From JAXLWB01 sp046328715 (lineage in GTDB: Bacteria; Chloroflexota; Anaerolineae; Caldilineales; Caldilineaceae): a stretch of DNA of 61,032 nt. The stretch is from the NCBI GenBank assembly GCA_046328715.1, contig JAXLWB010000059.1, positions 1 through 61,032 on the forward strand, written 5' to 3'. The number at the start of each line of letters is the position of its first letter. The first letter of the stretch is position 1. Below are positions 36,068 through 45,110 of this stretch, piece after piece. The position numbers were made by a program, and so were the translations under genes. The notes under the pieces are model-generated. The model was given only the letters and a program-made list of their open reading frames with translations, made no database searches and was not told the origin of the DNA.

Positions 36068-37347
36068 TTATTGGCCATAAGCGGTCGTCTCGTACTGAAT
36101 GCCCGGAAAAGTTACATTTTCTGGCGCTAGCGCTTTGGCCGCTTCGCTGTCACCTTTCAGTTCGGCCAGTAGGAAGGCAGTGACGAAGTGGTTAATCAGA
36201 TCGTGAGCGCGATCCATGTCCCACACTGGATCAGAGCAAACCCAAAACCAGTCTGGTGTTGCGAAGGCGGGCGTGGCATGACAAGCATTGGCAAACACTA
36301 AATGGTTGGCATTCGCCAATGTCACGAGCGTCCTATGCAAACTGCCTAGATGGGCATAGATCGGAGAGGCTGCATACTCAATGGGGTTAAATGTATCGCC
36401 AGTGCCAGCCATAACCAAAGCCGGAACCTGGATAGCGGCGACGCTTGCATAGGCGTCACCCCATTCGTCGTAATCTGGTGCCAGAGCGACCACGGCATCT
36501 GCTCTAGAATCCTGAATCGCTGGCCATTCCCCCTGTGGTACGGAGTTGAGACCTGCCAGTTTTGCCAGTTCCTCTTGCTTAGCGAGCAACTCTTCACAAT
36601 ACGGATTTGCAAACGATTTTTCTAGCTCAACATTCTTGGCACACCAACCCAGACTCAGTGGTGCACCTGCATAACGCAAGGCGGTGGAACCACCAAAGGA
36701 ATGGCCCATAATCGCCATGTGTTCCAGATCTAGCATGCCCGCCAGCACACCATTGGGCGCTGTCAATCCTTCGGCATAAGCGACCACGCGCCGGATGTCC
36801 TCAGGACGGTAGATGTACCAGGCATAGCTGGGTTCACCCAGTTTGGATAAGTTGTTACCAGTGTGATCCGCTGCAACCACGACGAAGCCATAAGAAGCAA
36901 GGTGTTCCAGCAGGTAAACACTCTTGCAGGCGCGGAACCCATTGCCATAGAGAAAAACAACCAAGGGATAGGGCCCCTGCTTGCATCGGGCGCACCATTG
37001 CGAATGGCCTGACCGGCGATTGTCATCTCCGGGAACAGTGGTGGATAAAGTGTTCCACATAGGTGAGGGTCTCACTGTTGCCGTTGGCTTCTGGGCGGGA
37101 TACCAGACAGTAGCAGTGAGCGGACGTGGTGGGGTCGGGAATTCAAAAATCTCTGCACCACGGTACGGACCAGGTACGCCATAGGTGGGAGCATCGGGTT
37201 CGTGGTTGATGAGGTTGCGATGTCATTCCCTGTACAGCGATTTGGAGACAGCCCTGTGCCAGGCACTACAGGCTGAATTGGCTGGCAAGCGCTGAGAATC
37301 AACGCCACCAGTAACAAAATCGTAAAAAAACGGTTGATGCGTAACAT
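36068..37347 (-). pseudogene. alpha/beta hydrolase lipoprotein (PAF-acetylhydrolase-like), one frameshift
   Basis: The signal peptide and lipobox LILSACQPIQPVV are read from ATG 37347. After about 40 residues the frame is lost and the enzyme continues in another frame: EPDAPTYGVPGPYRGAEIF, TATVWYPA, then PLVVFLYGNGF, GFVVVAADHTGNN, and the nucleophile elbow IMGHSFGGSTAL. The span is 3n+2, so one base is missing at about 37190-37220. Corrected length is about 426 residues. The layout resembles platelet-activating-factor acetylhydrolase/dienelactone-hydrolase-like secreted enzymes. A GTG at 37075 could allow a shortened cytoplasmic form, but that is unlikely to be biological. Confidence 0.75.
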
Positions 37348-37362
37348 AGAACATTCTCCTTA

Positions 37363-37378
37363 CGGTCATCGTTGACCG
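37363..37378. promoter_or_regulatory. palindromic leader CGGTCA-TCGT-TGACCG
   Basis: It ends 16 bp upstream of the ATG at 37347, directly before an AAGGAGAAT ribosome-binding site. The same palindrome stands 15 bp before the fusion-protein start (41985-42000) and a variant 16 bp before the propeller start (39141-39156). Confidence 0.7.
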
Positions 37379-37445
37379 GAAAATAACATGTCAATCAATA
37401 GATGGCTTCTGAATGGGTACGGAAGTGTACCCATTCGTCCATAGC

Positions 37446-39125
37446 CTACTTCGGCGGCAGTGGCAGGCGATAGATCATATTGGTACGGTCAGCGGATACG
37501 TAGATAGTTCCTGATGCATCGATAGCTACCCCGTTGAAGAAGTAATGTTGTGGTCGCGAGCGGGGCAGATCACGCAGAAGCCCGAGATCAGTGACCAGCA
37601 CACGCATTTGGCCCGTGGCCAAGTCAACAATCGAGAGGCGATCTGCTTTGGATTCGACTACCAACAGCCGACCGTCACCGGTTAATGCCATACCCTCCGG
37701 CCCCTGTAACCCTTCAGTGATGAGCTTGGGTAGATCAAGTTTGCTGCCGTCGGCTGCGATCTGGAAAAGCTGGCCGCGCAGAAAGTCACCTACATAGAGA
37801 TTGGTGCCATCGGTTGCTAGCCCCAATGGATAGGCGAGACCACTCGCCAGCACGCTGCGTTGATCGGGATTGGCCGGGTCGATGCTCACCACATCTTTAC
37901 GCTCATAGTTGGCTGCCACGATGGCGTCTTTGAATGCAATGGCGTTATCCACGCCGGGATCGTTGATTAGCAGTGCTTCCTTCTGTTGCACTGGATCCCA
38001 GAGTTGGATCTGCTGTCCCTCTGTGGAAGCGATCAAGAGCTTATCCCCAAGGGCCGTAATCGTGTCTGGATTCACCAGTGTTCCTGTCCACCAGCTGGCA
38101 TAGCGTGCGTTACGCAATGCGCCGGTCGCAATGTTGTACTCGCGCCAGGCGATCCAATCGGCCAGGAAGAGAGAATCGCCATCAGGCCGGGTAATTACCG
38201 CAACGTCACTCGGTAGGATCATGCCACCCGGACTGACAATGCGAATGTCACCCTTCGGCAGTACTTCAAAGATCGTGCCATCGCTGGCACTGGAAACAAA
38301 GATCCGGTCCCGGCTGTCAATAGCCAAGCCATAAAGCAGGTTGTGCATGGTCGCCAAGATTTCCGGCTTACCAGTCGTCAGGTCGAGGCGCGCCACAGCG
38401 TCGGTGGAATCATCAACGCCGATGATGACATAGAGTTGACCTTTTGAGTCAAAGGCCAAGTTGAACGGCAAAGTGAGGCCGGTGACCACAGTCTCAACAA
38501 CGTCTGGGTGGTCGGGGTCGAAGCGAATGATCTCGCCATCAAACCATTTCAGCGCATAGATCAACCCATCCGGCCCTTCGCGCATGTGGATGAAGTTGCC
38601 ATCGCGCAGCAATTCGCGCGGCGATGACTGAAAGTTCGGGTCGAGTTCGACCAGCGTGTTGTTGTAAAGAAGTTGCGCGGCAAAGAGCCGTCCATCTTTG
38701 GTGGTCATGACCGGCCAAGTGCCAGCCGGCAGCGTCGTGCCAGTGACCTTGCCGTCGGGCGTCATACGCATGACGCTGTCTCCTTCAACGCCAGGCCACA
38801 TCGATGCATAAAGCGAGCCGTCAGGGCCAAAGGCCAGGTCACAAGGAATGTCCACACCATCGGATGGGCCATAGCGCTTGATGATCGTACCAGTATCGGG
38901 ATTCAGGACAACCAATTCCCGTGTCCACTGGCTACCCACATATAAATTATCATCGGGGCCAACAGCTAAGCCTACGGCTAGTCGCACAGGGACACCTTTG
39001 ATAAAGTGTTCCAACGTTGCAGCTGAAACCGCTTGTGTGGTTGGTACTGGCTGAATTGGCTGGCAGGCGCTGAGAATCAACGCCACCAGTAACAAAATCG
39101 TAAAAAAACGGTTCATGCGTAACAT
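37446..39125 (-). CDS. beta-propeller lipoprotein (SMP-30/NHL-like)
   Basis: 559 residues. A signal peptide with lipobox LILSACQPIQPVP is nearly identical over its first 25 residues to that of the neighbouring hydrolase. The mature part is a set of repeated blades of the type GPDGSLYASMWPG, DGLIYALKWFDGEI, DSRDRIFVSSASDGTI, ending with IDASGTIYVSADRTNMIYRLP. It is a putative extracellular lyase or binding protein of the six-bladed propeller type. No catalytic assignment is made. It is intact and about 60% similar by eye to the first half of the fusion protein. Confidence 0.85.
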   Translation of the reverse strand: MLRMNRFFTILLLVALILSACQPIQPVPTTQAVSAATLEHFIKGVPVRLAVGLAVGPDDNLYVGSQWTRELVVLNPDTGTIIKRYGPSDGVDIPCDLAFGPDGSLYASMWPGVEGDSVMRMTPDGKVTGTTLPAGTWPVMTTKDGRLFAAQLLYNNTLVELDPNFQSSPRELLRDGNFIHMREGPDGLIYALKWFDGEIIRFDPDHPDVVETVVTGLTLPFNLAFDSKGQLYVIIGVDDSTDAVARLDLTTGKPEILATMHNLLYGLAIDSRDRIFVSSASDGTIFEVLPKGDIRIVSPGGMILPSDVAVITRPDGDSLFLADWIAWREYNIATGALRNARYASWWTGTLVNPDTITALGDKLLIASTEGQQIQLWDPVQQKEALLINDPGVDNAIAFKDAIVAANYERKDVVSIDPANPDQRSVLASGLAYPLGLATDGTNLYVGDFLRGQLFQIAADGSKLDLPKLITEGLQGPEGMALTGDGRLLVVESKADRLSIVDLATGQMRVLVTDLGLLRDLPRSRPQHYFFNGVAIDASGTIYVSADRTNMIYRLPLPPK

Positions 39126-39140
39126 AGAGCATTCTCCTTT

Positions 39141-39156
39141 CAGTCGTCATTGACTG
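39141..39156. promoter_or_regulatory. variant palindromic leader CAGTCGTCATTGACTG
   Basis: It lies 16 bp before the ATG at 39125 with AAGGAGAAT between. The arms changed together (CAGTC/GACTG in place of CGGTCA/TGACCG), so symmetry was kept while sequence drifted. Confidence 0.65.
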
Positions 39157-39213
39157 ACGTTGAACGGGTGGAGTAGCGCTAACACGCTCTGTAGCATCGC
39201 TTGTCCAACGAAC

Positions 39214-41970
39214 TTACTTTGCTTTGATACCAAGCAACCTATAGAGAACATCGGCTGCGGCGGTCCAAGCTGGATAGGCGTCCGGTTCGGTACCCCAGTT
39301 GGCGAGGACGGTAACGCCCATGTTATCGCTGGGTACCAGTTGGAAACCAATATTTTGACCGCCACCGCCGCCACCATGACCCGCAAAAAAGTGGTCAGCT
39401 TCTGTACCCATGACCCAACCAAGTCCATAGTTTGTAGCAGTAGGGCCAAAGAACTCATCTAGACCAGTCGGCGTTTCCGCATGCCACAACCTGTCATAGA
39501 TTTCGGTTTTGAGAATCCGCGTACCTTCCAACTTGCCCCGGTTCAAATGAACCTGCATCCAGCGGGTCATGTCCTCACAGGTCGAGTAGATGCCACCCTC
39601 TGGCGCTTCAAAGCCCCCATAGTCGCTGAGGGGTGTCGCTTTGACCACCCCTGCCGTCGTCACATGTTCACCCACGAGAGCGCCAGCCGGGATTGTCTCT
39701 ACGTCTAACGTGCTGTGGATCATTCCCAGTGGCTCTAGCAGGTGCTGGGTGATGTAGACATCGTACGGCTCGCCAGAGACTTTGCCGATGATGTCACCCA
39801 GCAAGATGAAATTTGCACCCGCATATTGCCAGACAGTCGGTGGTGCGGCAGTCAACTTGTCATCCGCCAGTGAACGCACAAACCATTCGATGGCTGCACC
39901 GATGGCGGCTGGCTCTTCCGACTTCGGTGGCATGGTTTGGAAGGTTGTGTCATCGATTAACCCCGACGTGTGCGAAGCCAACATGCGCACTGTGATCTGC
40001 TGATAAGCTGGATCAGCCATGCTGAAGTAGGGCAGATACTTCGTAACGGGTGCATCCAGGTCGACTTTGCCTTGCTCCACCAATTGCATCAAGGCGATGG
40101 CTGTGAACGATTTGGTTGTAGAACGAATGGAAAAAACGGATTGTGGAGTTACCGGTTGGCTACCACCCAATTGGGTGACGCCAAATCCCTTATCATAGAC
40201 AACATTTCCATCCTTGACGATGCACATGGCATAGCCTGGTACGCCGACCGTTTGCATGGTTTGAGTGAGGATGGTTTCGATCTGGGCCGTGGTGGCTGCA
40301 TCAAGTTGGGCTTGCGGTTGGGCGGTAGGAATGCGGTAGATGACATTGGCGACATCACCGCTCACATAAATGTTGCCATCACCATCGACTGCCACGCCAT
40401 TAAAGATCCAAAAGGAGGGGGCGTTGGCCGTTGCCAAACCAGTTTGTAAGCCGGTAGCGAGGGTCTGTCGCTCACCAGTCTCCAATTCGATGGTAGAGAG
40501 ACGACCCGTGCCTGCTTCAACCACCAAAAGCGAACCATCTATGCCAACTGCCAGACCTTCGGGCATGGCGAGATTGGTGGCGATGGCTTTGGGTGTCGAT
40601 AATGGCTGACCGGCGGCAATGATCTGCCAGACAGTCCCCGTTGCACTGTCACTGACCCAAACCTCCTGATCCGTAGCCGCCAGCCCAATCGGCTCCTTCA
40701 GGTTCTGCATTAGGGTTTCCCGTTGAGTCAGATCAGTACCACGCGCTCGCACAACACTGCCCGACCCCAACTCGCTGACAATCAGATCGCCCTGGAAACG
40801 AATGGCGTTGGTCGGGGTATTGAAATCGCTGTAGGTGGCAAGGATCTCCCCTGTCTTGGGAGAAACAACCTGCACCGAGCTATAGAGCCAACTGGTTACG
40901 AGTAAATTCTCGCCATCCGCTGCAACCACAAGCGGATCACTCAGCGTCGAGATGCCATAAATCTTAGGAATCATGACAGTTTGGGTGCCGGTTTGGCGAT
41001 TGTAGCCACGAATGGAAAGAAAATCGGCGAGATAGACGGTATCGCCCACAACAGTCAGGCCGCCGGGCGCGATGAGACCGCCCGGGTTGACCTGGCGAAT
41101 GGCACCGTTCGCTTGCACCTCGACGATGGAACCATTGACCTCGTTTGAGACATAGAGATGATCATTGCGGTCAAAGACCAAGGCACCGATGCCCGGTTCG
41201 AGTGTAGCGATTACGGTTTTTTGCCCGGTCGTCGGGTCAAGACGATAGACCTCTCCAGTGGTGACATCAGCGCCGGTCAGAGTACCAGCACGATCAAATT
41301 TGACATCCGCAGGATAGCCAAGCTTTGCGGCGACACTGCTCAGCTCACCGCTATCGACATCAATGCGGGCAATCTCACCGAGGTCGGTGCGCGCCCCATA
41401 GAAGTAGCCATCCGGCCCCCAATCGCCAAAGCGGAAGGCGCAAAGCCCTAGATCGCCATGAATCAGACGTGGTTTATCGCCCGTTGGGTAGACTTCTTCA
41501 ATCACCGAGTCGCCCATGTTGCAAGTAGCAACAAAGAGGCGCCCTTTCGGTGAAATAACAATCTCATTGACACCGGGTGGTACCTCGGCAATGTGCGTCA
41601 CCATCCCTGCCTGGTCAATCTTGCCTACCACGCCCGTATCCCATTGGGTCCAATAGACCGTGCCATCGTCAGCAATCGCCAGATCTGCCGGCGCATAGAT
41701 GCCCGCTTCGCGACCATAGCGGTGCACAATTTCACCTGTTGCGGGATTAACGACGGAAATGTCATCGCCAATCAGGTCGGTGATCCACAACATCCCGTCT
41801 TTATCAAAGGCCATGCCCTGGGCAGAATGACGAAGGGCACCTTTGGCAAATACTTCGTTGGTAGAGACAGGTTGCGCACTGGACACTTCTGTTCGTGCAA
41901 TCGGCTGGCAGGCACCAAGGATCAGCGTAGTCAGCAACCCAATAGTGAACAAACGATTGATGCGTACCAT
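39214..41970 (-). CDS. fusion lipoprotein: beta-propeller plus serine beta-lactamase-like domain
   Basis: The start at 41970 (MVRINRLF) has GAAGGAG at correct spacing; an upstream in-frame ATG at 42006 lies beyond the leader palindrome and is rejected. 918 residues. Lipobox LILGACQPIAR. Residues ~35-540 form a propeller (blades such as DKDGMLWITDLIGDD, DGDGNIYVSGDVANVIYRIP). Residues ~550-915 form a class-C-type beta-lactamase domain with SxxK SIRSTTKSF, a degenerate YxN region (VWQYAGANF) and GHGGGGGG as the third motif. Both halves have separate paralogues next door (37446-39125 and 34833-36032). A propeller that delivers or senses a substrate for the hydrolase is one explanation. Confidence 0.85.
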   Translation of the reverse strand: MVRINRLFTIGLLTTLILGACQPIARTEVSSAQPVSTNEVFAKGALRHSAQGMAFDKDGMLWITDLIGDDISVVNPATGEIVHRYGREAGIYAPADLAIADDGTVYWTQWDTGVVGKIDQAGMVTHIAEVPPGVNEIVISPKGRLFVATCNMGDSVIEEVYPTGDKPRLIHGDLGLCAFRFGDWGPDGYFYGARTDLGEIARIDVDSGELSSVAAKLGYPADVKFDRAGTLTGADVTTGEVYRLDPTTGQKTVIATLEPGIGALVFDRNDHLYVSNEVNGSIVEVQANGAIRQVNPGGLIAPGGLTVVGDTVYLADFLSIRGYNRQTGTQTVMIPKIYGISTLSDPLVVAADGENLLVTSWLYSSVQVVSPKTGEILATYSDFNTPTNAIRFQGDLIVSELGSGSVVRARGTDLTQRETLMQNLKEPIGLAATDQEVWVSDSATGTVWQIIAAGQPLSTPKAIATNLAMPEGLAVGIDGSLLVVEAGTGRLSTIELETGERQTLATGLQTGLATANAPSFWIFNGVAVDGDGNIYVSGDVANVIYRIPTAQPQAQLDAATTAQIETILTQTMQTVGVPGYAMCIVKDGNVVYDKGFGVTQLGGSQPVTPQSVFSIRSTTKSFTAIALMQLVEQGKVDLDAPVTKYLPYFSMADPAYQQITVRMLASHTSGLIDDTTFQTMPPKSEEPAAIGAAIEWFVRSLADDKLTAAPPTVWQYAGANFILLGDIIGKVSGEPYDVYITQHLLEPLGMIHSTLDVETIPAGALVGEHVTTAGVVKATPLSDYGGFEAPEGGIYSTCEDMTRWMQVHLNRGKLEGTRILKTEIYDRLWHAETPTGLDEFFGPTATNYGLGWVMGTEADHFFAGHGGGGGGQNIGFQLVPSDNMGVTVLANWGTEPDAYPAWTAAADVLYRLLGIKAK

Positions 41971-41984
41971 AGTTGATTCTCCTT

Positions 41985-42000
41985 CGGTCATCGTTGACCG
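41985..42000. promoter_or_regulatory. palindromic leader CGGTCA-TCGT-TGACCG
   Basis: Same 16-bp palindrome as at 37363-37378, 15 bp upstream of the fusion-protein ATG, with GAAGGAGAAT in between. Confidence 0.7.
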
Positions 42001-42063
42001 GAACACAAACTTTCAACCCATAGGGTGCAACCCTTTTGCGGCTATTCTGACCAAAACAGTGAC

Positions 42064-42435
42064 TTAGTGGGTCAACCACTCCACCCGCATACCCTCAATA
42101 CAAGTGGCGTCTGGCCTTACCGCTGGCTCGGCCAGAAACTGATCAGTCAAATAGAGGCCACAGTTCGAGCCGACGACCGTGTGGCCCACTGGCAGTACAA
42201 AGCGATAGCTGTTGGGCAAGCTTGCCGCTAGCCCTTGGCTCAGGTAGGGCGGCAAGGCGCAATCGTAGGCACTGGTCAGCAGTAGGGTAGGAATGTTGGT
42301 GGTTGGCAATGCACGAACCAATCGCTTAGGAGCGCAGCCAGCCTGCCAGAATATACAGGCTGACAACATAAAATCGGCGTACGCCACAAACGACGGATGG
42401 CGGACATGCGGCTCAGCACAAAGTTCGCAAGGCAC
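42064..42435 (-). pseudogene. C-terminal remnant of a TAP-like alpha/beta hydrolase
   Basis: About 120 codons that match only the end of tripeptidyl-aminopeptidase/proline-iminopeptidase-like hydrolases: IPTLLLTSAYDCALPP (the catalytic Asp strand), PVGHTVVGSNCGLYL (the catalytic His) and a final DATCIEGM. The nucleophile half is absent. In-frame sequence extends only about 15 codons further upstream to a stop. The frame starts at a GTG with no ribosome-binding site. It is a decayed gene end between two lipoprotein genes. Confidence 0.7.
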
Positions 42436-42527
42436 TGGCTGCGTTCCAACTGCGCTAATCCCTGCTTTATAGTTGCATACGAATCATAAAATAAATCCCT
42501 TCTGTCAAACAGCGACCGAAAACATTC

Positions 42528-44415
42528 CTATTGACCTGCTTTGCCAGAGGGCGGATTAAACTGCAACACCCACAGACCACTGATCTGATCGGCAACAAAG
42601 ATCAAATTACCCGGTTACAGCGACCGCGATTGTATTGCCAGGCGATTGTAATTGCCGACGATTGATAGATGGCTTGGGTCGCTCATGTCTGCCAAGGCAC
42701 GCCGCCATCCCCAGCGGCGATAAAGGTAAATCTGCCCTGAACCATGACGTCCAAAACCGAGCTCTGCCACGTCGATCCGGTTGAGGGCGCGCAGGAACTC
42801 CGGGCCGTGAGAGATCGATTACGCGCAAGCCGGCATCGCCATCGGCCAGATAGGCAAGGGGCCCCAATCGCAATTCCCTGTGCATAGCCAGAGTGTCGAG
42901 CGTGGCGACCAGATGTGGTTGTGTTGGATCAGATACATCGATCACTAATAAACCATCAGCACCTGCGGCCAGGTAAACGAATCCGTTAGCAACTTCGAGA
43001 TCGCGCAGGTCGCTGCAATCGGGAAAGTGATAACTGCTGATGAGTTGCGGAGCCGCCTGATTATGAATGTCAACGATGCAAAGATCGCCCGGTGTGTTGC
43101 TGAGGTATGCCAGGTTGCCATCGATCACGACGTCATGCAGCAGGCGAGGGGCCGGTATTATTTCAAAGCCCTGCAATGGATCGGCTTCTGTCGTATCGAG
43201 AATCGACATTCCTGTGTCGCCCAGTGGCAACACGACACATCCTTGAGCGAACGCCAGGTGCCAAAGTTGCCCTTGTGCACTATATGCGGCCCTAAAAGTT
43301 GGTGCCAGCGGGGTATCCATATCCCAACTTGTAACTTCAAAGTTTGAACGAATTGCCTGCTCTGAGCCCACGATCAGGCTGTTGTCATCGGCAATCACAC
43401 TGCGTACCCAACCAGGCAATGGCAATTTGGCCAGATAGTGCGGCGTCTCAGGTGTGCCGACATCGGCAATGTGAATTCCTCCATCACCGTCAATCAGGTA
43501 CGCATAACCATTGTGCACCGCCACATGGTCAACCCTGCCGCTGACGACAAGCGAAGCTACAACCTCCATATGAGCTGGGTCGGCAATATCGATCACGCGC
43601 AGCCCTTGTGCCGAGTTTGCGATCAAGGCATAGTGGTCAACTAACTCAATGTCCGCAATAAAGCCTGCCATGCTAAGCGCACTGATCTGCTTCGGAGCTT
43701 GTGGGTCGCTAACATCAATGGCTGCGAGGGATTCGCCCGATTCCATGTAGACGGTTGTCTGCGCTACAGTAATGCTCCAAGTCGAAGCGCTCAACCGCAA
43801 TGAACCCAGGGATCGAGGGGTATGCACGTCACTCACATCCAGCAACTGTAACCCATTCCCTGCGACAAGATAGGCAATCTGGTTTGTAACGACGACGTCA
43901 AACAGGGTAGAGGGAAAATTCATTTGCCATACTTGCCATGGACGAGTTGGCTGTGCTACATCGAGAAGAGTTAATCCGTAGTGACTATGAGCGATGAAGA
44001 GGCTGCAATCCTGGATGGCCAGCCCTGATATTTCCTTCGTGGCAAAATGAGCGAGGATCTTTGGATGTGCAGGATCGTCAATCGCCACGATCCACAACCC
44101 TTGTCTGCCGCCGACATAGGCAATGTTGTCGTGAAGCACAATCCTAAAGGTGGCGAGTGGCAAGTAGCCAACACGGATGGGATGAACGGGATTGGTCAAG
44201 TCAAAGATGGCAAATTCGGAGTGAAAGCCAACGTAGGCATACTGCCCTTGCACCTCGATCGTTAATCCTGCCCCGCCCATGTGGGTGATCAGGTCCAAAT
44301 TGTGTGGCAAATTTTGCTGCATCCACAGGCTTGGTGCTGGCTGAATTGGTTGGCAAGCGCAACTGATCAGCACTATCAGGAACAGGAGGGTGACTTTCGG
44401 TTTGCATCTCAACAT
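42528..44415 (-). pseudogene. LVIVD-repeat beta-propeller lipoprotein, 3' end scrambled by frameshifts
   Basis: The start at 44415 (MLRCKPKVTLLF) is chosen over 44460 because it gives a proper lipoprotein signal with CACQPIQP. LVIVD repeats follow (for example GLRVIDIADPAHMEVVASL, LLVIDVSDPTQPHLVATLD), forming a propeller. The first ~545 residues are intact. From about 42800 the expected repeat is found in successive different frames: VQGRFTFIAAGDGGV, then ADMSDPSHLSIVGNYN, then PGNTIAVAVTG, then NLIFVADQISGLWVLQF ending at TAG 42530-42528. The last shift is one surplus G in a GGG run. Decay or poor base calls in this 270-bp segment. Confidence 0.75.
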
Positions 44416-44461
44416 GATGGTTACTCCCGCAGACTCGCTCCAAATGGCGAAAGGTCGCAAG

Positions 44462-44731
44462 TCATTTTCTCAAGGTATCCAATCCCTCCTGCCAACCGAC
44501 CACGGGGATCACTTCGATGTCAAAGGCGTCTAGCCAGGCAAGTGAATTCATCACGAGTTGGTTGGCGTCCTCGGTTTCGTAGATGGCGACTACGGCAGGT
44601 CTGCGGTTGGGCGTGTAAAATTCCTCGACAAGTTTTACGGGGTGGTCATAATCGGCGCGTCGTTTTACCACTTCGGCGATGGTTGCCTGATCGGCATTTT
44701 CTTTTAGATTGAGTAGTGCGATGAAACGCAT
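44462..44731 (-). CDS. small DUF3303-like protein (ABM-type fold)
   Basis: 89 residues from the ATG at 44731, which has AAGGAG 7 nt upstream; a GTG-type start two codons earlier is less likely. A dimeric alpha/beta-barrel-like pattern: MRFIALLNLK strand, PAVVAIYETEDANQL, IEVIPVVGWQEGL. No catalytic residues can be assigned. It lies 46 bp before the LVIVD lipoprotein start, so the two may be cotranscribed. Confidence 0.65.
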   Translation of the reverse strand: MRFIALLNLKENADQATIAEVVKRRADYDHPVKLVEEFYTPNRRPAVVAIYETEDANQLVMNSLAWLDAFDIEVIPVVGWQEGLDTLRK

Positions 44732-44737
44732 AGGCAC

Positions 44738-45110
44738 TCCTTGATACGGTAATCGAATGAGACAACTTTACTGTCTCTGAACCGTGAGCTTCGGATTGCC
44801 CAGGCAGCAGATTCAAACGTAGAGGCAAGGATAGTTGGGGGCAATGTTTGGAAGCTTGCTTTGCTCTCCAGCTTAGCAGCCAGGTGGCTACAAAGTGTCC
44901 ACAAAAACGCGACAAGCTGTAGCTTCTGACACTGGTGGAGTAATAAAAACGCCTCGGGTGGCAGATTCCACCCGAGGCGTCTCAACAGTGAATTTGTTTA
45001 TCCTACAGTACATACCTGGGACGTACATAAGACGACGAAAATGGCAAGATTCCCCCTCGAAACAGCCCTCGTCGAAATGACATGTTGCGTAAGTCCTAAT
45101 ATCTTTTTAT
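44738..45110. other. 373-bp intergenic region
   Basis: It contains the terminator of the beta-glucosidase gene (44949-44980) and, at 45048-45080, a half copy of the GTCATTC-type repeat (CTCGAAACAGCCCTCGTCGA, compare 59560). Nothing else is recognised. Confidence 0.7.
44949..44980 (-). terminator. intrinsic terminator of the GH1 gene
   Basis: ACGCCTCGGGTGG, a 6-nt loop and its exact complement (13 bp). On the minus strand it is followed by TTTTTATTA. It lies 131 bp after the stop at 45111. Confidence 0.85.

Noticed and set aside
36068..37075. GTG-started cytoplasmic alpha/beta hydrolase as the real gene
   Set aside because: Family sequence (EPDAPTYGVPGPYRGAEIF) continues upstream in the same frame without a start and joins a lipoprotein signal after one missing base.
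42064..42435. Functional small hydrolase
   Set aside because: It holds only the Asp/His end of the fold; the nucleophile half is missing.
44646..44915. Minus-strand frame of 89 codons over the DUF3303-like gene start
   Set aside because: It overlaps a better-supported gene in another frame and has no domain.
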